Assembly: GCA_964432465.1 (NCBI GenBank)
Contig: CAYSNI010000069.1
Span: forward strand, 1 to 30,517
Source: JAHFLQ01 sp964432465
GTDB lineage: Bacteria > Patescibacteriota > Minisyncoccia > UBA6257 > WO2-44-18
Reading direction: 5' to 3'
Length of the DNA: 30,517 bases
A program made the position numbers and the translations under genes. Positions 14,099 through 20,605 of this stretch are shown here, piece after piece; position 1 is the stretch's first letter, and every line of letters begins with the position of its first letter. The notes under the pieces are model-generated. The model ran no database searches and was not told the origin of the DNA. It saw only the letters and a list, made by a program, of their open reading frames with translations.

Positions 14099-14605
14099 AT
14101 GATTTTGGTAACCCACGGTATTATCGGCGCGGCAGTTGGTCGTCTATTTACCTCTCACCCGCTCGTCGCCTTCACGCTCGGTTTCGCGAGCCACTTCCTT
14201 TCCGACGCTATTCCTCACTGGCACTATCCCCTGTTTTCGCAAAAACGCGATCGCGAAAATCCGATGAATAACGATCTTGTTTTGGGGAAGGGATTTTTAA
14301 TTGACCTGATCAATATCGGAATTGATTGCCTACTTGGTCTCGTTCTGCCAATTCTAATCTTCCAAGGCTGGGACGGTTTCGCCAATCCTTCACCCGCCAT
14401 TCTGGCGGGCGCGATCGGAGGCATCCTTCCCGACCCGCTCCAATTTCTATATATGAAATGGAAAAAAGGACCGCTAGTTTTACTTCAACGTTTTCACTTG
14501 TGGATTCACTCCAAGAAAGATATTGATCACCAACATTTCGCGGGCATCGCCGGTCAGTTGCTAATTATTATCGCGGTCATCCTACTTTCGCAAAGCCTCC
14601 TTTAA
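14099..14605 (+). CDS. YdjM-like integral membrane protein, possible metal-dependent hydrolase
   Basis: A 168-aa polytopic membrane protein with conserved-looking polar residues in membrane segments: THGIIGA near the start, ASHFLSDAIPHWHYP at about 31-45 and HSKKDIDHQHFAGI near the end. The H...HF.SD.IPHW pattern resembles the YdjM/DUF457-type inner-membrane metal-dependent hydrolases, although overall assignment is tentative. About four to five spans are visible. No SD precedes the ATG. Its last 24 nt overlap the end of the convergent pseudouridine synthase gene. Confidence 0.72.
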   Translation: MILVTHGIIGAAVGRLFTSHPLVAFTLGFASHFLSDAIPHWHYPLFSQKRDRENPMNNDLVLGKGFLIDLINIGIDCLLGLVLPILIFQGWDGFANPSPAILAGAIGGILPDPLQFLYMKWKKGPLVLLQRFHLWIHSKKDIDHQHFAGIAGQLLIIIAVILLSQSLL

Positions 14606-15256
14606 CTCGCTCAGCTCTCTTTCCGTCAACGAACGGGATTCGCCCGCTTTTAACTTGCCGATTTTTACCGAACCAATTCGTACCCGTCGTAAACTTACTA
14701 CCGTTAATCGCAAGGCATCGCACATCCGGCGAATCTGATGCCGACGTCCTTCTCTGATGATCAGCGAAAAGGAATGCGCGCTCAAACGCTCCGCTTTTGC
14801 GGGCATCGTCATGCCGTCTTCCAAGACTACTCCCTCTTCCATCCGGCGGATTTTTCCGAGTTGAATATCCTCCTGCACACCAACTTCATATTCTTTTTCC
14901 GTCAGATGCTCGTCGCCCGTAACTGCCTTCGTCACCGGGCCGTCATTGGAAAGTAAAATTAGCCCCTCGCTCTCCTTGTCCAACCTGCCAACTGCGTTAA
15001 GGCCGCTGAACTGCGGAGAAAAAGCTGGAATTTCTTCCGTAGCCAAGCCGCGCGGCTTATTGAAGGCAAGAGTTTTTTTACCTTTTAAGCTACCCCCGGG
15101 CTTGACCACCTCCACCTTATCCTTGGATGGATCAACCTGTACGCCCATTTCCCGGACTACCTTTCCATTCAATTTGATCCAGCCCTGTCGGATATAGGCT
15201 TCCGCTTCCCGCCGAGACAGGATCCCCTGCTGGGACAGATATTTTTGAATTCTCAT
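14582..15256 (-). CDS. RsuA/RluB/RluE-type rRNA pseudouridine synthase
   Basis: A 224-aa enzyme with an N-terminal S4 RNA-binding domain (MRIQKYLSQQGILSRREAEAYI ... WIKLNGKVV) and a catalytic domain holding GRLDKESEGLILLSNDG, whose aspartate is the nucleophile. ATEEIPAFSPQFSGLNAVGRLD, EKEYEV and EGRRHQIRRM are further family blocks. It isomerises a specific uridine in rRNA; which subunit is not decidable. The start at 15256 gives the classic MRIQKYLSQQG N-terminus. The frame stays open 31 codons further to an ATG at 15349, but that stretch translates a folded palindromic DNA element and yields Arg/Pro/Ser-rich sequence. No SD supports either start. Confidence 0.92.
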   Translation of the reverse strand: MRIQKYLSQQGILSRREAEAYIRQGWIKLNGKVVREMGVQVDPSKDKVEVVKPGGSLKGKKTLAFNKPRGLATEEIPAFSPQFSGLNAVGRLDKESEGLILLSNDGPVTKAVTGDEHLTEKEYEVGVQEDIQLGKIRRMEEGVVLEDGMTMPAKAERLSAHSFSLIIREGRRHQIRRMCDALRLTVVSLRRVRIGSVKIGKLKAGESRSLTERELSELKEALRK

Positions 15257-15326
15257 CCCGTTAGAAGTCGCCCTCGCTTCCGGCGAGTGGCTACGGCCAC
15301 CTTGGGGCGGCCTACTTCTAACGGGA
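15256..15326. repeat. 71-nt palindromic element with nested hairpins
   Basis: Perfect 13-nt outer arms TCCCGTTAGAAGT (15256-15268) and its complement at 15314-15326. Inside, CGCCC (15269-15273) pairs with GGGCG (15305-15309). Two further hairpins follow: CTCGC/GCGAG with a 5-nt loop (15273-15287), and GTGGC/GCCAC with a TACG loop closed by C-G, an UNCG-type tetraloop (15287-15300). It sits directly upstream of the pseudouridine synthase start. It looks like a REP- or MITE-like repeat, or a structured leader. Confidence 0.7.
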
Positions 15327-15337
15327 CGAATCTTTTC

Positions 15338-15355
15338 ACCATTACTCATAATGGT
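15338..15355. promoter_or_regulatory. 18-nt perfect palindrome in a divergent promoter region
   Basis: ACCATTA and TAATGGT flank CTCA. It lies between the divergent pseudouridine synthase and acetyltransferase genes, 19 nt before the latter's ATG. It could be an operator for a dimeric regulator or a small hairpin. Confidence 0.4.
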
Positions 15356-15373
15356 GTAAACTTAGCTTATTCT

Positions 15374-15871
15374 ATGACTATTCGCAAAGCCGAAAGCAGT
15401 GACATTCCCGCGATTGTTGAAATGGCCAGACAGATGGCGGATCTTCATCACGCGCTAGATTCGTATTATAAATCATCCACGGCCTACAAAACTCTAGAAG
15501 AAGATTTTTCCGAAGAGCTTGAAGATAAGGACTCAGCACTGATTGTAGCCGAAGACAGTTCGGCCAATCTCACCGCGGGCGGCCGTAAAATTGTCGGCTA
15601 CTTCCGCGGCATGATTGAGCCGGCGCCAACGTACCTTTCTCCGAAAAAAATCGGCATCGTGCATGATCTTTTTATTCTTCCGGAATATCGGAAAAAGCGT
15701 ACCGGTGAAAAACTTTTTACCGCCGCGTTGCAATGGTTTAAAGATAGGAATATTAAGAATGTTGAGCTGAATGTAGACGCCAGAAACATAACCGGCGTTG
15801 CTTTTTGGAAAAAACACGGTTTCTTGGAATATAAATTTCGAATGCGTTTAGACTTGCAGAAAGAAGACTAA
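15374..15871 (+). CDS. GNAT-family N-acetyltransferase
   Basis: A 165-aa acetyltransferase of the GNAT fold. The N-terminal TIRKAESSDIPAIVEMARQMADLH is the typical first strand and helix. Strand 4 and the acetyl-CoA pyrophosphate loop are in IVHDLFILPEYRKKRTGEKLF, and VELNVDARNITGVAFWKKHGF is the C-terminal family block. The substrate, which could be an amine or a protein N-terminus, is not evident. The start at 15374 aligns with the usual GNAT N-terminus; the open frame extends to 15245, but that part lies in the palindromic element. No SD is present. The unknown 149-aa gene follows after 36 nt. Confidence 0.88.
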   Translation: MTIRKAESSDIPAIVEMARQMADLHHALDSYYKSSTAYKTLEEDFSEELEDKDSALIVAEDSSANLTAGGRKIVGYFRGMIEPAPTYLSPKKIGIVHDLFILPEYRKKRTGEKLFTAALQWFKDRNIKNVELNVDARNITGVAFWKKHGFLEYKFRMRLDLQKED

Positions 15872-15907
15872 TTGCCTAATCTAAGGAAAGTAATTCGAGG
15901 AGAGATC

Positions 15908-16357
15908 ATGGTTTCACCGCTAAGAATGGCGGAATGGATCCGCGAAAATCTTGAAGAAACAACCTGGGAAGTCAGAGAAAAAGGCGGGCTCGAAGCCGCA
16001 ATCAACCAGGCAAAAGTTCTGATTTCTTCAAAAGGACTGCACATTTTTGCGCCGGATTCGGAAAATCCAGGACAATCGCGCGGCTGTATAATTCCCGTTC
16101 CAGCGCCAAAAAGCTTTCAGAGCGTGCGCAATCTTTGGGAGTGGGTCAGGATAAAAATTTTAAAGAAATCACCGCGAGTCAAAAATAACGAGGAGCGGAT
16201 GGATGATCGGCTACGCGAAACAATTTCGGAAATCAGTAAATTCGCGACTGATCAGTGTTGCGCCCGATATCAAAGAACCAGCGCGGAAATTCACCAGAAC
16301 GACCGGGAAATCCGAGAAATAATCTTCAGCGCCCTCACCGGTGGAAGAGAAAGTTAG
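15908..16357 (+). CDS. Hypothetical protein, 149 aa
   Basis: I do not recognise this protein. It starts MVSPLRMAEWIRENLEETTW and is soluble. Two parts can be seen. One is an N-terminal domain of about 75 residues with a strand-rich centre (AKVLISSKGLHIFAP). The other is a charged helical C-terminal half (MDDRLRETISEISKFATDQC ...) that may form a coiled coil. The start is chosen because GAGGAGA lies 5 nt before this ATG; an in-frame TTG at 15872 has no such site. A terminator follows 3 nt after the stop. It belongs to the SD-led class. Confidence 0.65.
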   Translation: MVSPLRMAEWIRENLEETTWEVREKGGLEAAINQAKVLISSKGLHIFAPDSENPGQSRGCIIPVPAPKSFQSVRNLWEWVRIKILKKSPRVKNNEERMDDRLRETISEISKFATDQCCARYQRTSAEIHQNDREIREIIFSALTGGRES

Positions 16358-16360
16358 TCC

Positions 16361-16386
16361 AATCCCCTGCGTTGGGGGATTTTTTA
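16361..16386 (+). terminator. Rho-independent terminator of the 149-aa gene
   Basis: AATCCCC (16361-16367) pairs with GGGGATT (16375-16381) over a 7-nt loop, followed by TTTT and AATT. Confidence 0.8.
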
Positions 16387-16407
16387 ATTGAGACCTTATC
16401 TGCTCGT

Positions 16408-16468
16408 ACTCGCATTCCTGCTTGCCCGCCTATGGAGGGACTCCGGAATGCGAGTGGATTTTTTAATT
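16408..16468 (+). terminator. Second terminator-like hairpin with long loop before obg
   Basis: ACTCGCATTCC (16408-16418) and GGAATGCGAGT (16445-16455) are perfect 11-nt arms around a 26-nt loop. The loop contains the 15-mer CCCGCCTATGGAGGG shared with 12528-12542. The tail GGATTTTTTAATTAAGAC (16456-16473) matches the tail of the preceding terminator (16377-16394) at 17 of 18 positions, so the terminator end has been duplicated. Confidence 0.55.
16425..16439 (+). repeat. 15-nt repeat, copy B
   Basis: CCCGCCTATGGAGGG, identical to the minus strand at 12528-12542. It sits in the loop of the hairpin at 16408-16455. Confidence 0.6.
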
Positions 16469-16499
16469 AAGACTAATGCTAGTATTAGTGTATATTCTC

Positions 16500-16508
16500 T
16501 GGTATAAT
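16500..16508 (+). promoter_or_regulatory. Extended -10 promoter of obg
   Basis: TGGTATAAT, ending 14 nt before the obg ATG at 16523. The leader of about 8 nt has no SD. No clear -35 box is present. Confidence 0.55.
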
Positions 16509-16522
16509 AGGGTCTCAATAAA

Positions 16523-17494
16523 ATGCTTATCGACGATGTCATTATCAGAATAGCGGCGGGCAACGGCGGCAAAGGCGCCGTCGCTTTTGAGAAGAACAAA
16601 TTCGCGATCGGCCCAACCGGCGCCCGCGGTGGCGATGGCGGCAACATCTATTTTGAGGCGGTGTCTGATATCTCCGCGCTGAGTAAATTTCGTCATAAAA
16701 AAGAATGGGCGGCAACTAACGGGCAGGATGGCCGGAGCCAGTACCGTGACGGTAAAGTTGGCTCTGATCTGGTTCTGAAAGTCCCGGCAGGCACCGTAAT
16801 CCATAATCTCGACACTCGCTACAGTGAAGAATTAGTAAAAGGCGGCGACCGCATCCTAGTCGCTAAAGGCGGCCGCGGCGGTAAGGGCAACTTTTTCTTC
16901 CGCTCACCGATCAATACTAGCCCGGAAGAGTTTGAATTTGGTCAACCGGGCGATAAATTCAACTTGCGCTTAGAACTTAAATTAATCGCTGATGTCGGCT
17001 TAGTTGGTCTGCCAAACGCCGGAAAATCTAGCCTGATCAATGAACTCACGAAAGCCCAAGTCAAGGTAGCGAACTACCCCTTTACCACACTGGAACCGAA
17101 CCTAGGCACCTATGAGAATCTGATCATCGCGGATATTCCTGGCTTGATCGAGGGAGCCTCAAAGGGTAAGGGACTCGGCACTAAATTCCTCCGTCATATT
17201 GAACGCACGCGAGTAATTTTCCATTTGGTTTCCGCTGAATCGGAAAAACCAGTTAAGGATTATAAGACGATTAGAAAAGAGCTGGGCGCTCATAATCCGG
17301 AACTTTTAGAAAAAATTGAGCACATCCTCATCAGCAAGAGCGATATGGGCAACCCTAAAAAACTGACGAAGGAGATTGCCGCGCTAAAAAAACTAAATTC
17401 AAAAGTATTGCCTATCTCCATTCACGACTGGGATAGCCTTGAGAAAGTACGGAAGATTCTGGATAAGATCGCGAAAGAGAAGGGCGGCCGCTAG
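16523..17494 (+). CDS. obg: Obg GTPase (50S ribosome assembly)
   Basis: A 323-aa GTPase. The N-terminal glycine-rich Obg fold runs from about 1 to 155 (IAAGNGGKGAVAF, GARGGDGGNIYF, AKGGRGGKGN). The G domain has G1 GLPNAGKSS (162-170), switch II DIPGLIEGASKGKGLG (G3), and G4 as SKSD (the usual NKxD begins with S). The Obg-specific C-terminal domain is absent. Obg acts in late 50S assembly and stress control. ATG 16523 gives the family N-terminus (LIDDVIIRI). No SD; an extended -10 box lies 14 nt upstream. The TAG stop overlaps the TAG of convergent nadD in a shared CTAG. Confidence 0.95.
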   Translation: MLIDDVIIRIAAGNGGKGAVAFEKNKFAIGPTGARGGDGGNIYFEAVSDISALSKFRHKKEWAATNGQDGRSQYRDGKVGSDLVLKVPAGTVIHNLDTRYSEELVKGGDRILVAKGGRGGKGNFFFRSPINTSPEEFEFGQPGDKFNLRLELKLIADVGLVGLPNAGKSSLINELTKAQVKVANYPFTTLEPNLGTYENLIIADIPGLIEGASKGKGLGTKFLRHIERTRVIFHLVSAESEKPVKDYKTIRKELGAHNPELLEKIEHILISKSDMGNPKKLTKEIAALKKLNSKVLPISIHDWDSLEKVRKILDKIAKEKGGR

Positions 17495-18081
17495 CGGTAC
17501 AGCTTATTCTTTCGGATGTACTCCGCCACGCTTTTCGCCAAAAATGCATCCGCCTTGCCGCCCGCGGCGATTATCTCTCTTATTTTCGTGCTCGAAATAT
17601 CGCGTGCGGATATATCACGCGGGATTACCGTGCTATGCGGCGGAAGCTCCTCCGGCATTTCAAATCCCGGCCGTTCGAGAATTATAAATTTTCCTGTTTC
17701 GAAAAGCTCCTTTCCGTTCACCCAGGTATTTTTAATGGTCGCGGCCGAATCTGCTCCCACGACGAAACAAAATTCGGAATCCGGATAATACGTTTCCAGT
17801 TCCTGCTTGGTGGCATAGGTTGTGGTAAGTCCCGGACGCTTTATTTCGAGATCCGACACGCTCACTGGAATTTTCGGTAACGGAAATAATTCGCGAACCA
17901 TTGCCCGGAGCATTTCCACGCGGTGCATACCGTCGGTTCCGACAACCTTGTCCCTGCGGTCAGCCGATGGCATCACCCATATTTCATCAGCCGAAAAGTT
18001 ATCGAGGACCAGTTCGATCGCTTTCGCGTGTCCGATATGGGGCGGATTGAAAGCGCCGCCGAAGATCACGATTTTTTCCAT
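17491..18081 (-). CDS. nadD: Nicotinate-nucleotide adenylyltransferase
   Basis: A 196-aa nucleotidyltransferase that adenylates nicotinate mononucleotide to deamido-NAD. It shows GGAFNPPHIGH (8-18; the T/HxGH site), the VMPSADRRDK strand, FVVGADSAAT and the late ISSTKIRE motif that binds ATP phosphates. Length is normal. Product of PncB is its substrate and NadE uses its product, so it links the salvage genes upstream with nadE. It has no SD: TATTAT ends 6 nt before the ATG, suggesting a leaderless message initiated after the hairpin at 18091-18114. Tail-to-tail with obg. Confidence 0.94.
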   Translation of the reverse strand: MEKIVIFGGAFNPPHIGHAKAIELVLDNFSADEIWVMPSADRRDKVVGTDGMHRVEMLRAMVRELFPLPKIPVSVSDLEIKRPGLTTTYATKQELETYYPDSEFCFVVGADSAATIKNTWVNGKELFETGKFIILERPGFEMPEELPPHSTVIPRDISARDISSTKIREIIAAGGKADAFLAKSVAEYIRKNKLYR

Positions 18082-18090
18082 ACAATAATA

Positions 18091-18114
18091 ATAGCGCGGT
18101 TTTACCCGCGCTAT
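18091..18114 (-). terminator. Hairpin between nadA and nadD
   Basis: CCGCGCTAT and ATAGCGCGG are perfect 9-nt arms around a 6-nt loop, 8 nt after the nadA stop. The tail on the minus strand is TATTATTG rather than a pure U-run, and the same bases can serve as the nadD -10 box. A terminator-insulator is likely. Confidence 0.6.
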
Positions 18115-18121
18115 AAAGTGG

Positions 18122-19279
18122 TTACGTAATCAACATCATACGCTCGATGCCGAGCTTAGCCTTCTCGGCGATTGAACGCTGGATATGGACCGTAGTATCG
18201 GTTTCAAGAGGATTCTTGGGATCACAGCAGTCATCGCAAAGCAGGATCTCCAGGCGGTCCGTATTCAGCGAATCAAGCAGCTTTTCGAAGATATTCGCCT
18301 TCATGAAGCCGCACTCCGCCCGCTGCGAAACCGGGATGAAGGTTTTCTCCGGCAGTTCTTTCCGCAGCCGGTACACCATTCCCTTCTCGGTCGCCACGAT
18401 GAATTTCTTCACCGGCGAGATTCGAGCCCGCTCGACCATCTGCTCGGTCGAAAGAAAGAAAGCGCGCTGGTGAGGAATGATCCCCTGCTGGATTTTCAGC
18501 ATGCAGAGCGAGGCGCATCCACATTCCGGATGAATCATCAGCTCCGCGTCAGGGTTCTCAATGAGCGCCACATCAGCCGCGTCCATGCCGATCATCTCGT
18601 GCACGTAACAGCAGGCGCTCCATTCACCCTTCCTCTTTTCATATACCTCGATCAGGTCCTCCGGTACCCCCTGCTCCACCGCCTTTGCCTTCATGACGTA
18701 GCCAAGGAACTTATCAGGGAGAACAAGGATCTTCTTACCGGGATACATCTTCGCCGCGGCGACAATGATCTTGTCGGTATTCCGGGAGGTGGAGATGAAG
18801 TCACTAATCGACTTCGTGTAGGCGTCGCTGTTGATGTAGGTCACCAGCACGCCGCCGGGGTTGTTGCGCTTCCACTCTTCGATCCATTCATGATCGGTAC
18901 CGAAAACAAGCGAACAGCCGAGCGCCGCGGGCTTGTCGGGTACGAATACCCGTGTCGCGTCGCCGTTGATGATCTTCGCCGTCGCTCCCATGAAGTACAC
19001 GCTTTGAAAATCAATCCGTTCGGCGCCGATCGCCTTCGCGTGAAGGCTTAGTCCGAGCGAATCCCCGACTTTATCGGCAATCTCATGAAACTCCGGATAG
19101 AGATAGTTATGAGCGAAGATCTTTGCTTTCTTTTCTTTGGCTCTCGCCTGGATCTCGATCGCCATCTCGGCAAGTCCGTAACATCTTTCAAGCGTGTACC
19201 GCCCCGGATACAAATCTCCGGCGTACTGGTTGAAAAGCGTATACCAACGCATGGCAAGATGATCAACGACTGTATTCAC
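18122..19279 (-). CDS. nadA: Quinolinate synthase NadA-like [4Fe-4S] protein
   Basis: A 385-aa NadA homologue. NadA condenses iminoaspartate with dihydroxyacetone phosphate to quinolinate using a three-cysteine [4Fe-4S] cluster. Blocks: AHNYLYPEFHEIADKVGDSL (56-75), FMGATAKII, VTYINSDAYTKS, STSRN, VLPDKFLG, HPECGC (250-255). Candidate cluster cysteines are C122 (LGC), C224 (WSACCYVH) and C323 (AECGF). The first block reads HNYLYPE where most NadA proteins have HYYQxPE. The C-terminus adds a CDDCC stretch (348-352). The start is GTG at 19277-19279 with GGAG 7 nt upstream. No nadB, aspartate dehydrogenase or nadC is in the window, so quinolinate synthesis is unproven. It has its own promoter and terminators on both sides. 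Confidence 0.88.
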   Translation of the reverse strand: MNTVVDHLAMRWYTLFNQYAGDLYPGRYTLERCYGLAEMAIEIQARAKEKKAKIFAHNYLYPEFHEIADKVGDSLGLSLHAKAIGAERIDFQSVYFMGATAKIINGDATRVFVPDKPAALGCSLVFGTDHEWIEEWKRNNPGGVLVTYINSDAYTKSISDFISTSRNTDKIIVAAAKMYPGKKILVLPDKFLGYVMKAKAVEQGVPEDLIEVYEKRKGEWSACCYVHEMIGMDAADVALIENPDAELMIHPECGCASLCMLKIQQGIIPHQRAFFLSTEQMVERARISPVKKFIVATEKGMVYRLRKELPEKTFIPVSQRAECGFMKANIFEKLLDSLNTDRLEILLCDDCCDPKNPLETDTTVHIQRSIAEKAKLGIERMMLIT

Positions 19280-19295
19280 ATACGCACTCCTTAAT

Positions 19296-19315
19296 GTTCT
19301 GGCCGTATTTTACCA
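19296..19315 (-). promoter_or_regulatory. nadA promoter with shared 20-nt motif
   Basis: The plus strand reads GTTCTGGCCGTATTTTACCA. On the minus strand this gives an extended -10 box TGGTAAAAT followed by ACGGCCAGAAC. The same motif with one change lies before the NDT-Nudix gene at 20536-20555, indicating shared control or recent duplication of the promoter. Confidence 0.6.
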
Positions 19316-19324
19316 TTATTACGG

Positions 19325-19354
19325 CAAATAAAAAAGAGGCGGTTAAGCCTCTTT
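19325..19354 (-). terminator. Terminator of the NDT-Nudix gene
   Basis: On the minus strand AAAGAGGC and GCCTCTTT pair over a 6-nt loop and are followed by TTTTATTT. The stop codon of the NDT-Nudix gene (TAA, 19343-19345) is in the loop. Confidence 0.85.
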
Positions 19355-20506
19355 AAGCGCTGAAAGAATCATGCCGATCGTACTCCAATCCACAAGATCT
19401 TTCGCGAAGATCTCGCGGATCGTGCAGACCTGCGTATATACCCGTTCGCCGGTCGGATCGCTCATATCGGCGCCATGCACCTCGCCGACCTGACTCTTAA
19501 ACCAGTTCATTTCTTCATCGGTCAGCTCCGCGGAAAAAAGATTGCAACAGTGGGTCAGAAGGGTCGCGGCAAGCTGCCGGGGGCCATGAGACTTGAGACG
19601 CTCCTTGCCGATCACGAAACCGGTTTCCTCATGGACTTCTTCCACCGCCACGTCGAGCGGATCCACGGCGGGATTCGGATTCGATCCGGCGGGAAGCTCC
19701 CAGACGAAACATTCATTGTTGCGCGCCGAGCTACGGAACTCCCGTCCGATCACAACTTCGTAATCAAGCAGAGTCGGTCCCCGGCGATACAGCACCACCG
19801 CGGAAGTATCCAGACGACCGATCACCGGTTCGTTGGTCTTCATGCGACCTTCGCCGAAAATCCTAATCCGGGGATGAATCATCCATATATAGACGCGTTC
19901 CTTCCTGTCGCCGACACGGAACGTCGCTTTAAGTTCAACTCCTTCAAGGACATGGCCCGCACGATGCTGCGCCTGATACCAGGACTGGAACGCCTTCGTT
20001 CTCCAGACAAAAAGCGGCACCTGTCGGGCTCCGCCCGAACGATGTGAACCGTCACCGAGGAATCTCAGGGCAGCGTCGACCGTCCCTTCAAGCGTATTCG
20101 CCTGCAGGACAAATTCTTTGCCGGCACAATGCTTCATGTAGCCTGTCTTTGGCGCATCATCCGGACAGCCGAATACCATCCAGCCCGAATGCCACAGCCA
20201 GCCGAATTCGATATTAGTGGTGAACGCGGGCATCTTTTCAAGCTCGCGGGGAACCCAGAACAGCGCACAATCGGAATGATTAAACGCGCTATGTTCCCAC
20301 TCGATCTGGCCGTCCTCGCCGCACTGGGCGGAACCGGCCCGGTCTTCCGGGACAAACACCACGCCGTCATAGCCCCGCTCTTTCAGAATCTCCAGAGCAC
20401 GCGGCCGCCATGACCCGACATCGTTCCTGCGGGGCGTCGGCCCCGCCAAAAAAATAGACCGGCTGAACTGCTCCGGCATCGGCTCGCCCGCGTAGACCAT
20501 CTGCAT
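19343..20506 (-). CDS. Nucleoside 2-deoxyribosyltransferase-like + Nudix fusion protein
   Basis: A 387-aa two-domain protein. Residues about 15-150 resemble the nucleoside 2-deoxyribosyltransferase-like family: SIFLAGPTPR, SWRPRALEILKERGYDGVVFVPE, SDCALFWVPRE and FTTNIEFGW, whose E100 lies where the catalytic glutamate of these transferases is found. Residues about 225-385 are a Nudix domain: WELPAGSNPNP and AVEEVHEETGF (287-297), keeping the EExxHEExG core but with E for the usual R. One domain should break an N-glycosidic bond and the other a diphosphate, plausibly on NAD-related compounds given the neighbours; this is inference. Start: AGGAGG 5 nt before the ATG. It is a single-gene unit with its own promoter and terminator. 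Confidence 0.85.
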   Translation of the reverse strand: MQMVYAGEPMPEQFSRSIFLAGPTPRRNDVGSWRPRALEILKERGYDGVVFVPEDRAGSAQCGEDGQIEWEHSAFNHSDCALFWVPRELEKMPAFTTNIEFGWLWHSGWMVFGCPDDAPKTGYMKHCAGKEFVLQANTLEGTVDAALRFLGDGSHRSGGARQVPLFVWRTKAFQSWYQAQHRAGHVLEGVELKATFRVGDRKERVYIWMIHPRIRIFGEGRMKTNEPVIGRLDTSAVVLYRRGPTLLDYEVVIGREFRSSARNNECFVWELPAGSNPNPAVDPLDVAVEEVHEETGFVIGKERLKSHGPRQLAATLLTHCCNLFSAELTDEEMNWFKSQVGEVHGADMSDPTGERVYTQVCTIREIFAKDLVDWSTIGMILSALKEA

Positions 20507-20535
20507 GCATTCCTCCTTCTCTTTCAGACTGAAAA

Positions 20536-20555
20536 GTTCTGGGCGTATTTTACCA
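20536..20555 (-). promoter_or_regulatory. NDT-Nudix promoter with shared 20-nt motif
   Basis: The plus strand reads GTTCTGGGCGTATTTTACCA, 19 of 20 identical to 19296-19315. The minus strand has an extended -10 box TGGTAAAAT inside an inverted repeat TTCTGG-N10-CCAGAA, which could be an operator over the promoter. Confidence 0.6.
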
Positions 20556-20567
20556 GAAAAATCGGGA

Positions 20568-20601
20568 AATAAAAAGGCCTTCCAACAATGTTGGAGGGCC
20601 T
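20568..20601 (-). terminator. Terminator of the radical SAM-pncA-pncB operon
   Basis: AGGCC plus CCAAC arms (20575-20586) pair with 20590-20601; the minus strand continues with TTTTTATTT. One internal mismatch. It lies 4 nt after the pncB stop and separates the operon from the NDT-Nudix promoter. Confidence 0.8.
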
Positions 20602-20605
20602 GTGT

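Noticed and set aside
15257..15349. 31-codon N-terminal extension of the pseudouridine synthase
   Set aside because: It translates the palindromic element and gives Arg/Pro/Ser-rich sequence before the canonical MRIQKYLSQQG; no SD at its ATG. Kept only as an alternative start.
18185..19051. Long open frame (288 codons) on the plus strand opposite nadA
   Set aside because: It is the complement of a well-supported gene with GC-biased third positions; its His/Arg-rich translation resembles no protein and it has no start signal.
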